This document shows, piece by piece, positions 1 through 12,800 of a stretch of DNA of 64,000 nt (positions within the stretch are counted from its first letter, which is position 1; every line of letters starts with the position of its first letter). Origin of the DNA: Drosophila persimilis (lineage: Eukaryota; Arthropoda; Insecta; Diptera; Drosophilidae); contig NW_020825289.1 of NCBI RefSeq assembly GCF_003286085.1, positions 17,443,501 to 17,507,500 on the forward strand, in the 5' to 3' direction. The position numbers and the translations under genes are program-made. The notes beneath the pieces were generated by a model. The model searched no databases. It had not been told where the DNA came from and worked only from the letters and a program-made list of their open reading frames with translations.

Positions 1-3000
1 ATGGAGTATGGTATTAGCTTTTGGGCTAGTTTTAACCAACCAATACTGGAGCAAGGCTAGATTAGAAATAAACACTGGACCTGCGAACCACCTTACCGAT
101 CTAGACTTAAGTCATATTAATCTTTAACCCAAGCATCTGTAATCCAAGTAGTATGTAGTTTTTTCGATTTCAAGATGGTATTCTTGATTAGCAGATAGTT
201 CCATTGTGTGTGTATGAGTGGCACACACATACCTGTAACTTTGTGCTTCGGCTCCTTGTTAAGCAGCTGCAACCCCACCCCGCATCGCAAAACCCACTCC
301 AAAATCTGCCTCCTACATGGTCTTAATCGAGATCAATTACCGTCGTGACAGTCGAAACATGTCTCGAAACACACACACATGCACACACGCACACATGCAA
401 GTATTGTACAAGCAGATTTACATGCGCATAAATTCCATATGTAAATTCTTCATCCATAGGCAGAGAACAAGGCAATCAGCTATTTGGCGAGCAATCCGCC
501 CAAGCCCCAACCCCAACCAGAAACCCCACCACAGCCACAGACCCTCTCCAACAGGTACCGCATCTTTGGTCATCGCCAGGACAATGACGGGACTGGCCCT
601 TCGATACGCTTTTGTCTTATGGCCGGAGAGGTCGTAGCCCGTGTCGGATGTGTGCTGTGTTCGCTTCAAATTGGCATTTCCATATGCATAAGAACGGAGA
701 ACGGAGCCGGGCCACGTAGACATGTTGAGGTTTTGACATTTACAAGGCAGAACACGAACACAAGCACTCGAAGCACACACCCAAGCTCCGGATCGGGGGG
801 CCAAAGTGTTGCCTATATCTAGGGGCCAGAGCCAGACCGTATGAGGACCTCCGATTGGAATATCTCAACTTTTAACTTTCTGCTTTTCTATAGTGCTTTT
901 TTTGTTTTGTTTGTTGCTGATTTCCACAATCTTTTTGCAGGTGGAAAATGAGAAAACAAAGTCCCAGCGAGTGAATGACTAGTGACATGAAAACGATTTT
1001 TCCGCCATCAAGGCATCAGGCCGTTCGCATCCACATCACTCGAAAGTCGGGTTGACAACTTAACCGTTATACACACACCTTTACCCACTCTCATACACAT
1101 ACATATTATATATACATATAAACAGCTATATAGAATTTATAAATCCCAGCATTCGTGGCAAATCTTGAGCTGTCACCGACTGTCGACTGTTTCTGTCTGA
1201 GTGCGCCAGACTAATGGCAAAGGAATACTAGGACCAAACAGAGAGCCACACACAGGAAACAGGATAGACAGGGACAGTGAATATACAGGGGAAAGAGAGA
1301 GTGAGATAGTCTGAGTGAGAAAGAAAAATGGCAAGTTTTGCGCAAAGTAACTTTGCTTGTAAGGCCTTCTGATGGTTCTGACTTCAGATGGTCCCTAGGG
1401 GGTTTGTCATATGTCGGACAACGGCAGACACCACCGAAGAGAACTCCACTCCACTCCACTCAACCTCAACCGAATAGAACTGGACTAAGCTAAACAGAAA
1501 TGAACTATCACAGGTTGGCTGGATGGTACACCAGGGACGCTAATGTGCCACATTGTGGAAGGGATAAAGGGTGGTGGCAAGGGGAACAGGAATGGCAGGG
1601 CAGGGGCAGGGGCACTAAAGTCGCTGGGGTGAGGGTGTGTCGGCGACCTTGACTTGTTTATGTTTTTTACGTGTTTATGCCTCGCTCTCTATTCATTAAC
1701 TTTTAATTTAATAATTTAAGACAATGTCTGACTGTCTGCCCTCCTGCTCACTCTATCTCTCTCTCTCATTCTCTTTATCTCTTTCTGTAGCTACCTCTCT
1801 CTCTACCACTTGCTGCCTCTTTCTGCCGCTTTGAGTTTGGCAAATTAAATATGCTTGCTGCTTTTATTTTGCTTGCCACTTTCGTGAGTGCCAGAACACA
1901 CCTACGCAGCAGGACAGAACACGAACGGAAACAAGACGGAGAGGAAGAAGAGGAAACAGCAAAAAGCAAAAGTCATTGCCTTCCGTTGGCCTGGTCTAAG
2001 GTTGAGGGCTGGGGGCTGAGATAGCCATTAAATTGGCATAACGTGCATGACGTGCCCGGCACGTAAATAGGCGTTAAAATGTCGGTTAAACAAAACATTT
2101 ATTTTTTATGCCCAATATCCCTGCCACCACCTATGCTAGAGTGTGTGTGTGCGTGCGTCTACTTTTATGGGAGGGTGTGTGCGGTGCCAGACACAAAAAA
2201 ACAACATGCGTTTGTGTGTGTATGTGTGTCTCCGTTTGCATTTGATTTGTTTTCCGCGGCTTGCTCTTTCCCTACATTTTCCTTCCTAACTTGTTTTTTT
2301 TTGGCTGCGCCCAATTTCAAGCGTGAATCCGAAAATCGTTATAAAAAAGAAAACCGAAAAATGCTCCTTATGTCGCGTTAAATTGTGTGTCTACGGTAAT
2401 TTTTTAAGCTTCACCCTTATGCATAAATTATCAGCCGCTGAGTGGCCTGACTCCCGCCCCAGGAGCGCATTTGTGTCAGGCCTTCCCCTTCAGAGATTAA
2501 TAACCTATAGGCTAAGCTTTAATTCGGACCAGATATTTCTGTTTCAGATTGTAGGTTGTTTTTTTATGTCCGGTTCCAGAAAAACCCCAGAGAAACACCC
2601 CACAAATCAAGTAAAATAACATTGGTATACCTGGTTAGATTATGGGACCCTGCTTTCGCTTTGTTTACAGATTATGGTTTGTAGATTATACCCAGCATAT
2701 GTGCATCCAATACACGAAACTTCTTCGGGATGAAGAAAAATGTTCCCAAAGGTCCCACCAGTTTTAAAACTTCCTTAATGAAATACTAAAAAGGTGTTCC
2801 CTTCTATGTTAAATAGGTATATCATATTTCGCAAGCATGCGGCTATGACCTCTATATATCATAAAGCTGCCATAAGAATGATTCGAAAGGGTTTCCCAAT
2901 CTTCATAACTTTTACTGTAACTAAATTTTAAACATCAAGTCAGTTAATGTCTTATAATATCAAAAATAAATAGTCTACCAATAACTTTTGCCTAATCTCC

Positions 3001-3317
3001 CATTGAGGCAGTGAATGGATTTTTACCAAGCTCAAGTGTTTTTATTGTTTTTAGTATTCGATCACACTTTCAACCCTCCGTCCGTACCGTACCTCCAGTC
3101 TCTAACAACAATCCTTCAACAGTAGGCTGCCCTGCCAGGCAGACACACAAAAAACAGAAGCCGACAAAAAATTTCAGCCATATGTTTCCCACAAAAGCAT
3201 TTTCATGTTTGGACTTTTAATTTTCACTTCACGACTGACACTGCAGCAGCAACGGAAGCAACAAAACCCAACAAATAAGAAAATACACCACCAGCAAAAA
3301 GCCAAACAAAGCGGGGG

Positions 3318-3334
3318 GAGAGAGAGAGAGAGAG
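3318..3334. repeat. (GA)n microsatellite
   Basis: Uninterrupted GA dinucleotides inside the long otp intron, flanked by G-rich sequence. GAGA factor can bind such tracts, but nothing else here marks it as regulatory. Confidence 0.8.
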
Positions 3335-5071
3335 TGGGAGGGAGGGAGAGGGGCAACTGTTGCAAATAATAAATGAGTCAAGTTCATGAAAAAGCAATTT
3401 CTTGCGGCAGGCCGCAGATATTAGCACCCAGATCCGGAAAGACCCGCAGCCGGCAGGGGAGACGACAGACCAAATGAAGGCAGAAGTCAGGAATTAAGTA
3501 TCGGCTAAATTACATGGCTATACCTAGGATGAGGATGAGGGTGAGGTAATGGCTGGGGAGCTGGAACTGCGGCTGGAAATGGGATAACAAGTGATTTGCT
3601 TTGATTTTATGGGCTGGTTGGGTGGATGGTGCTCGCAGTTTCGGGAGGGTGGATCGTAAGGTGTGAAGGGTGGGTGTGAAAGGGCCAACGGCTTTTTATT
3701 ATGAACCTGTTTATTGTGTCGCCCTTGCTGTCATCCAGCCCCTGCCAACGTTAGTCCCAGTCCCATGTCATAATGGTCTCTGTCTGTCATAGCGGACTGG
3801 CACGGGCATTGGCCCATCCTCGCGGCTTGAGCCTTGTTTATGATATCTGCTCGGTTCGTTATGCAACATTAATTGCACATTATGCTTAATGGCTGATTAA
3901 ACAGCTGTAAGGATAACGAGGCCAATGGTAGCAACAGCCTCAAAAGAATCCGGTTAGCTTCGAATGGACTGCAACTGCAGCCCGCAATTTGCATATGACA
4001 GGCAACACAACACGAGTACCGATGACAACATAGAAATGCACTTTGGCACAAAAAGCCGCACTTCAACAGCCAATTTCAAAATTATCAATCAGAGGCACAG
4101 AGCCGGATATATGCACATATACCCATGAGAGGGCATCGCATACTCGTGCTCGTTCAGCCCCGCGATAGTGCAGAAAATTGCAATCAAAATTCGATTAGTC
4201 TGCAGTGCAAATGTTATTCATCTATTCATCCTGCCAAAGAGACGGAGGACGGAGGACGGAGGACGGACGGAGGGGCTAGTGCAGCTCGATCCCCTCTTAA
4301 TAAACCGTTGATTGGTAAAAGCCAGAAAGTGCAATAATACTCGTAATTTTCGGCTCGTTTTTATTGACAATTTTTGCTGGATCTGTGGCCTGACAGGAGA
4401 TTGGATATTGTCTCTTCACAAGTGCAAGTACGAGTGCGAGTATCTCTCGGATATTGTTGCTGCTGGGCTTTAATCAAAAATCAATTGGCCGGGTTATTGC
4501 TTTCCTTGGCCCCCTTGTGGCTGCCAGGCAACCGGAGATGAGAAGGCCACTCAAGAGGGGCCCGGTCCCCTGCAAGCTGTCCCCTGGATATTGTTGGCCT
4601 CTGATGTTTGCCTGACTGGGCGGACACCCTTTCTGCCTTCAGCATGTCTTCAACTTCAGTTCAAGCATCTTTTTATTATGATTATTGGTCCTTTCATATC
4701 CTTGGCCAGGACGGACTCCGACCTCTGATCCAACTCCCTCTCTGACTGCGGCTCTGAGTGGTTTATGGAAATCGCTTTTCGGCCAATATCTTTTCATTCC
4801 TGAGCATATAAAAAATGCGTATAAATTCATAAAATGCCGTCTCCGCGTGGCGTTCCCTCCCTCTATTTACCTCCCTCCCACACACTCATACACACGCACA
4901 CAAACACACAAATGCGAGTCGATTTATTTTATGTTATCCTTTAAATCCTGCTTTACGAGTCGGCCCCGGGAACACTTGCTTCGAGGCCCAGAGCCCACCC
5001 CATTCCCAACGCCAGACCCCCAAGGAGCAGGGGCCAGTCCGCTGAGACTGGCTCAAAGTCTACTATGCCCG

Positions 5072-5096
5072 TCTCTCTCTCTCTCTCTCTCTCTCT
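5072..5096. repeat. (TC)n microsatellite
   Basis: About 12 TC units in the otp intron, followed by further degenerate pyrimidine sequence to about 5150. Confidence 0.85.
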
Positions 5097-6784
5097 ATCT
5101 CGCTCCGCGCTCTCCCTGTAGCCGTCTCTCTTGCTCTCCCTCTCCCTCTCTATTCGTTTCACTTGGAGAAATGTGTCGCACTGCCCTTTGATAGACATCA
5201 TCAAAGTGGTTCTTTGGGGGGCTATTTGCGGGGGAACAACAGCCAATTCCGGACGAGTCCAACTTTTGATTTATGAAATAGTTTTGAATATTTGATGCAT
5301 TTCATTTCTTTTGCATTTTGGGGGTTGCCGGGGCAACTGCAGCCCCCACTTTTGAGAGGTTGGAGCGTGGTGTTATGGACCATGCGATGCAACCCCCGAA
5401 ATTGTTTTTGGTGCATTTGGGGAGCATGCGCAGGTCCAATCCGGCCCCCTCCACTCCTCTTCGCTCTTTCTCAATCTGCCCCTGACTTGCTCTGGTTTTG
5501 TCTGCTCTTGGGCTCTTCGGAAAAGTTTTTCAACCTTTTTTCGTGAATGGCTCTGCGAGGGGGTGGTGCTCTTGTCATTCTATCAATGGCAGCCTCAGTT
5601 GGAGCAGCTTATCCCGGATAGACTCGCCAACCCCCAGCTCCATGCCAGCGTCGGTCGTCTGTGCCCCTGCCCATCGGGCACTTTGGCACGCCATTTTCAC
5701 ACAAACATTTCAATGAAAAGTATCAACGAAATTGCTTTTGGAATTGCTTCATATGCCATAAACAGAATGCGTGCCAGATTTTCTTGATGCTCTTTATGTG
5801 CATTTTATAGAGGGACCCCTCGCCTCCAGTCTCTGGGATTTCTGCTGTCTCTGGCTCTTTTTAAAGCTCTCCACTAAACCTACTCCGTCGTCCCCAGGCC
5901 CCCTTCTGCCTCACCCTTTCCTCCTGCCGCAGTTGCCACATTTTTCTGTTTGTTGCATATTTTCGTTTTTGGTATTTCAATTAAAGTTTAATTAAAACTT
6001 GCGATGCCATGGTTATACCAGAGACGACCCAGTCGCCTCAGGACCTGCTTCGAGGGCTTTCTCCTTCCATCAGAGTCCTGCCCTTTGAATCCCAACCTCC
6101 TCTCCCACTCTTCCACCTTTGCATTTCCATGAGATTTTAATAAAGATGCTCTGCTCGCTTTTTATGAGAATATCCAGTCTAATTTTAGCAAAAAATTCAG
6201 ATATGGGATGGGCGTCATAGAAATTCAGCTTATACATATGTACATCTCGCATATTTCCTCCTCCGGCACCATCCCCATCACCGCCCCCATGATAGTGGCT
6301 CCCCCTCTCCAGAGTTCAGTGGGCTATTATTAGAGGGGCATTAAGCGGCTCAGCAAATAAATTAGTTCTGTCTGGAGTCGAGGCAATAATTTATCAATGC
6401 TCGCAGTGGGAAGGGAAGTCGTGAAGGACCTCGAACGGCACTGGATTGGCCCGTACGGGACTGGTGTGGCCTGGATGGCCTGGACTGTCACTGGCCCTGC
6501 GCTTAAGCCAATCGATATTGCTTATTCCTGCTGAATCATAATAATTCAGGAGAGTTTTTCTGTATATATGTATGTACGTATGTACGGATAAAACTTTTCT
6601 GCATTAATTTTTGGATAGACAACTGAATTGCATTGAGCTACGCTTTTCAGTTTAAATCGATGTGGCAACAAATCCTATTAAAAAACAATAATATCAAAGC
6701 AAAAAATTTTAAACCGAAAATTTACTTGATTTTTTCCGCTCTTTTCAGTTTGATCTTTATTTTATGTATTGAATATTTAGTGTA

Positions 6785-7152
6785 AGTCGAACGTTGTGAG
6801 ATGCAGCTACGGCCGCCACTCTACATCTATACCCGATACTCAGTCAGTATTGCTCATCTCGTCTCTCGCATATGAAGAGTGTGTGAGAGGGAGAAGAAAA
6901 AAAGCGAGTGGACGCCTTTTTCTTCCTTCTGGCTATAATTATAATCCAATCTGACAAAATGTTGTGGCTCTAGCTCTCTAAGTCTCTGAGAACTAGGCGT
7001 CAATCAAGACAGGCAGGCAGACATGGCTCAATCACTCGGCAATTGATGCTGCCCAATAATATATATACTTAATTGGGACGGAAACGACTCCTTCTGGGTG
7101 TTTTACACATCCATTTTTATATACCCCTCAACTCATTTTGAGTACCAGGTAT
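6785..7152 (+). mobile_element. DINE-1/INE-1-like (Helitron-derived) remnant
   Basis: The stretch has the landmarks of Drosophila DINE-1/INE-1 elements. It opens with a block containing TCTATACCCGATACTCAG. A middle block holds CTAGCTCTCTAAGTCTCTGA, followed by a CAGACATGGCTCAATC block. It ends with ACGGAAACGACTCCTTCTG and then TATACCCC...GAGTACCAGGTATAA. The inner GCGAGTGGACGCC stretch is degenerate and there is no coding capacity, so this is a non-autonomous fossil inside an otp intron. The exact ends are uncertain. Identification rests on recalled family features, not a library search. Confidence 0.7.
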
Positions 7153-9685
7153 AAAAACACAAATTTGGAATACTTAATCATCTTCAACAATCTGTTAGGG
7201 GCAGAACCTATCTTCTTTCTAGCCATTTAAGCTAACCGATCATATAGCTGAAAATATAGCTGGAACTAAATTCAGAAAAACTCTCAAGTAAGAGATGTAG
7301 TAGGGTCTCTAGAAGAGTTTCCTCAGACAAGATCTTGAGATATCAAGCTGTAAATTTAAGATTAAATCCGTTGCCAAGCGGTTGATTGGTTATAAACCTT
7401 ATGAACTTTCCAATCCCATCTCCTGCCACTTTCACCTGCAGAGTCCTGCGCTGCCTTGGCGCGGTTGCCTGGCAAATTAATCATGTGAGAAATTCATTTA
7501 GTGCCCAGACACACACACACAAAGGCACGTGCTGGGACGCCGCTCGCCCCACCCACCCACTGTGACCCTGTCGCGTTGCAACAAATTAATAAACAAACCA
7601 ATAAATGTTAACATTCCAGACAAAGCCATTACAATGCTTTTGACAATCTCTCCGACAATGCCTTTGACAATGCCGAATCATGATAAGTCAATTTTTGCGG
7701 GTCATCTTCCATCCAAATTCAGTCCTCCCCAGTCCGCCGGCGCCCCGCGCCCCCTGTGGAGATGTCACGTGTGACGAACAGATTGTCCCGGACCCTGACC
7801 CGAGGCCACGTCCCGGCCACGTAAATTGTTCAATTGCTGCTGTGAAAACACAAATTAACAATTGCCGGGGAGCCTCCTGCTGGGCCCCGCCCTGGGCTTA
7901 CGACTGTGTTAATTCCACCCCAACCCTCGGCAGATCCGATTAGGAAGGAAGTAGGAATAGATGCTCTTCGCTCTGGCTTTTATGTATTTATTAAATTATA
8001 TTTACCATAAATGGAGCTGTGTGTCTGTCGCTGTGAAGAAACTCCTCTCTTAGCCAGTCGGCCGCTACGTGAGCCTCATAACTTATGCACCTGCCACCCC
8101 CTTCACCCTTCACATGTGGAACTTTGACTTGATTTTTGTGGTAATGCGGGTAGGAATTTTCCTGGAATTTAGTTGGGAGGAGGCGGCAGGGAGCAGGGAT
8201 CTGGAGGCTGTCTTTATGCCGTCATTAGCTGCAAATCCTGGTAGATTGATTTAGGGCCAGACGTGTGTGTGCATATCGAATGAGGGTCGGACCTCTTGCA
8301 AGTGTGAAGATACCCCCAATGCTCCAAGGAGCCACTAAATGTGTTATTTCAGTCTGCCACGGCCACGGCTACGGCCACTGCCAGTGCCAGTCCCACTACC
8401 ACTGCGACTAACAGCGGGCCAACTTAATTTATATGCTAATTTTATTAAACAACAATCCCGAAACTAATCCAACGGCCTGACATCCTCTAAGCCGCAACGA
8501 CAACACAAAATCAAACATTAGAACAGCGGGATAGCGGGACAGCGGCTGGAAGGAGAAAATCAGCCAAAGGCCGACGGCAGACGCGTTCAGCCTTCAGCCT
8601 TCAGCCTTTAGCCACCCCGCCGCCTGCAACATCCACCCTCTCCCTGTGACAGTCACCTGCATTGTCCCTTGGACAGCCGGATGGGGAAGGATGAGCAAGG
8701 CTGTGGCAGAGGTAGAGGGGGAAAAGCATTAACAGGCAACACTGATACGCAATTATTAAAACAATTTATCAAAGTAGAACACATCCGGCAGGTTCGTACA
8801 GGCGGAGGTGGTGGGACAGGATCATCATGAAGGTGTCACCCGCCCCCGCCGAGTAGGCAACAGTTTCTCACTCATGGCTAATTGTTTTAGCCAGAGCAGT
8901 AGCAGTGGCAGAGAAAGAAAATCCTTCTATGGCCAATAAGACAAAGTTTTTGGCATTTATTTCAACCGCAAAACAATTCTCGCATTGCTTCACTGGTTGG
9001 CTGGCGAGAGAAGTAAGAACAACCGGAAACGGAAGCTTAAATACAAATTTAATGAAGCAGTAAATTCGATTGTCCCATAAACAAAGGCCCGAGCGAATGC
9101 AAAGGACCCACGCCTAAAGAAGAGGAGCAGCGGGAGCCGGAGGAGAAGCAGCCACAGAGACAAGGATAATAGCAGCAGCACAGGGGAGCCATGCCAGCCG
9201 CAAAAGGATAATGCCCGTTGTGCATGTGTGCGTGAGTGTCTGAGCTTCGCATAAAAACTTTTGCAAGAGAGAAACCAGAGCGAAAGAGGGGCGTTGGGTC
9301 GTTGTGGCGTTGGGTCGGCCGTGAACGCCTGGGTTGGGGCGTGCCTGAATGCCGGACTAAATGTGACTTTATGAGCTTTAATAAAGTATAATTTTGGGCG
9401 CTTAAATGGTGTTCGGCGGAGCCTCCCAGCAGCCCAGTGCCTCGTAAACTGCTGCAAGGAAAACGGAGAAAATATCCCCCCAATAATAGGAGAGCCGCAG
9501 ACCCCTAATCCGCCCTCTTGGCCGCTGCGGTTTTGTGCAACACAAGTGAAATGTCATGTCAGCCCCAAAACGAACTAAACCGATTTCGGAGGGAGCTCCA
9601 TCTGACAGCCGTCGAACCGCAGGACAAAACCACGTAAAGTGTGATTTGGCATGGTCAGGGGCAGGGGCAGGGGCAGGGCACTCAC

Positions 9686-9841
9686 CTGGACACGGGACTC
9701 GGTGAGGCCGATGCGCATGGCGATCTCCTCGCGCATAAAAATGTCCGGATAGTGGGTCTTCGAGAAGCACCGCTCCAGCTCGTTTAGTTGGGCCGGGGTG
9801 AAGCGCGTGCGGTGTCTCTTCTGTTTGTTTTTGTCCAGGAG
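9686..9841 (-). CDS. otp: otp coding exon 3 (homeodomain residues 1-46)
   Basis: This exon is 156 nt (52 codons, phase 0 at both ends). The acceptor reads CTCTCGGTACAG and the donor is CAG/GTGAGT. It encodes LLDKN, then homeodomain positions 1-46, including Arg5 and Phe8 and helices 1 and 2. The next exon must start with codons for VWFQNRR and is not in the window. Confidence 0.93.
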
Positions 9842-12800
9842 CTGTACCGAGAGAAACCAAAAGAGAAAAGAGACGCACACACATGAATGAGATGTATATA
9901 TGTGTATTTGTATCTTAAGTACACACTAACTACCAAGGAATGCAATCTACAAGCTACAGTACACTACAGTAGTACAGAACAGTTAAAGTAGGATAGGGTT
10001 GGAGTTCTACGGTTCTAAGTATGGAAATCAAGGTACACTTACTTTTGGTTTTTATGTGATTATTATTACGAATATGTATCATGGCACATTTAATAGGTTC
10101 ATTACACAATTCAGAACACACACATTCACGTTTTTGGAAACAGATTTGCGTTTTGTATCGAATTTCGAATTGAATTGTATTTGATTTTTGTTTTTGTTTT
10201 TGTTTTTGGCATAGCAGAGTAGTATTTGAAGGGAAAATAAACATCGAAAAGAACATGGATTATTAAAAAAGTTTGGTATAAACTATATATCTATCACTTT
10301 CGCTCTCGCTCTGCTTCTATCTTTCTCGCTCTCTTTCTCTCTCTCTCTCTCTCTCTTGCTCTGCTAATTCTCTCACCTGATCCTGTTGCTGCATGTTGGT
10401 GTTGCCGCTGCCACCACCTCCGCCTCCGCCGCTGCTGTTGTTGCCGCTGTTGTTCGCGTTGTCGCACAGTCCACCGGAGATGTGGAGGCGTGACACGCCA
10501 CCTCCAACTGGCAGTCCAACGCCACCACCGCCCGAACCGCCGAGATCCGCCAGATTCGGAGCACCGGGCAGCTGTCCGAAGCTGTTAACGCCCGCGTGCA
10601 ACGCCGTCAGTGCGGCCTTGGGCAGATCACAATCCTTGGGGCCTGCAGCGAAATACAAACATATATGCAAACTTTGTTAATGATAATGATTTTTTTTTGA
10701 GGCTCAATAAGAATCGTCTATGCTACTTTTATTTTCATATTTTAGTGCGTTTCTGTTAAATTTCAAGTCAAGTTTCGATTTGGATATCAAATTCTTCACA
10801 TCTACATCTATATTTGTTCGCCATTTGGGCAATTGTTCTTTTGTTGCTTCTTAACCAGAAAAAAAAAATTGGTCTCTGCATTTGATATCTATCACGGTCA
10901 AAATGTATCGTATCCCTAATTGATATTTCGGAATTTTACAGTGCACAAAATTTGTTGCATTTGTTATAATTTGCTTTCAATAATATCGAACTTCGTGGTC
11001 AATATTGAAATTGTGACCGTGGGTTTAATGAGCGTGGTAATGCACTGGATCATGTGGAAACTTATTTTGGGGGCGATGATTCATGTGGCCATCGGTGTCG
11101 TTGTGGTGATCTGCAGTGATCAGGGACTTTCCAAAAGCTTAACATAAGTATTCGAATGATCAATAGCTTACACCGATCCACTGATTAAACAATCCACAGA
11201 TGCTAAGGCGTATCGAAAGGGCAAATTTTATAAACCACTCAGCCCCACAAAATACAAAACACACGGCACTCGATGATGAAAGTTACTTTCGTTGAATTAT
11301 TGTTGAGATGTTAAATTAAATCTCTTAAAGTCTCTCGGGGGAGGGATAATCGTCTGTCTACGGGTATTAATTAATTTTTTCGGTATCTACGCGGGGCTCT
11401 GGTTGGAAGCGGTGAGGTAACGACCTAGAGTATTGCTCGGACCGAACTGCGGCGATCGGATAAATTGAATTTTTCAACAACCTGTCATTCAGGAGGAGAA
11501 AAAGATGCCAAAAACAGTCACAAACGAACGGGTGAACCAGAGAGAGAGAGTGAGAGAGAGAGACAAACAACAAACTGAGGTGCGATACACACAGATACAG
11601 ATACAGCAGCAGGCGCAGATACAGATACGAGACAGTGAGCGAGCAGGTGAGCGAGCGAGCGAGTAAGCGAGTGGTAGCCCCTTTTCATTTCCTACCTTTT
11701 GGTCTCACTCGACGACGTAACGTATCTGTATTTTGTTTTATTCCCATTTTATTTTTCCGTGTAGCTCATGTCAGTGAGTACCAGCAGCAACGGCAGCAAC
11801 ATACATCCCGAGAGATAGATGCAGAGTTGGCCAAAGTCGGAGGCCGCATCATCTTCATCGTACGCCTGGAATTTTTAACATGTACGTGTGAGAGAGACTC
11901 CGGCTCGACCCAACTCTTTTTCCCCTTTTTACCTCTTTTCACTTTGATTGTTGCTGTTGCTGTTGCCTTTGCCGCTGCCGCTGCCGTTGCCGTGTTCAAC
12001 TGTTGCTACAAGTCAAACATTTACTCATCGCCAGTGAACGCGAACTCTCGTCTTGTCCGCAGCCACAGAGTCGCGCACAACCTTTGGGGGGCGAGCCGGG
12101 ACCTAGGACCGGGCTATAGGCGGGATGTTGTCATGATTGTCATTTGATTATGCCCGAAGTGAAGGTGTAGGCGGCTAGTGGCGGTGTGCAATTTCCAATG
12201 AAAGCGAGGCCAAAATGCAAATCCCTCTAAGCTGGAAAAAATCTGTCCGCTTTGACCACTCTCCTCCATTGCGCTTCCCTCCCATCCAGCTCTACTCGCT
12301 CCATTGCCCATTGCCGACTTTGATGTTGTCAGTGGCGGGGGTATGGCGGCCCTCAATGATTTTTATTGTTTTCGAACCGAACTTGTTAAAATTTCGGCAA
12401 CATCAGAGGCAAACGAATAGTAGTCGAGATCCGAGCTCCGAGATCCGAGATCCGAATGCAGTCAACAGGTGAACGAGTGCAGCCCAAGACGCCGCATAAA
12501 ATCATAAATATAAGTGGCAGCAAATAAAAGATATGGACTCGAAGTTCAGCTGCCGGAGCTCCGCTTTAATGGGGTTCTGGTCACAAGCGACATTCCCTGT
12601 AAGCCGCTTTTGTTGTTGTCGCTGGAGAAGTCGCTGCTGGGGAAGTGCTAATTTTTACACATACACCCAGTACGGCTACTGTTCATTAGCGATTTTCAGA
12701 TGGTGACGTCCCCAATCGTGCCCCATCAGCCCCCAAGCCCCACGAGGGAAGCTGCATGAACAGCTCTATATTGAATATGTGCCCTAGTCGGGTGGAACGT

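Larger units (their letters stand above)
1..9685 (-). other. otp: otp intron after the homeodomain exon, open at the window edge
   Basis: This stretch lies downstream of the otp donor at 9686/9685 on the minus strand. I searched it for the exon that should complete the homeodomain ([10 protein letters not shown]) and found none, so the intron is at least 9.7 kb and its acceptor lies beyond position 1. It contains simple GA/TC and CA tracts, one DINE-1-like remnant at about 6785-7152, and AT-rich stretches at about 2.6-3.0 and 6.5-6.8 kb. Open frames here are short or begin at non-ATG codons and look like chance. Confidence 0.7.
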
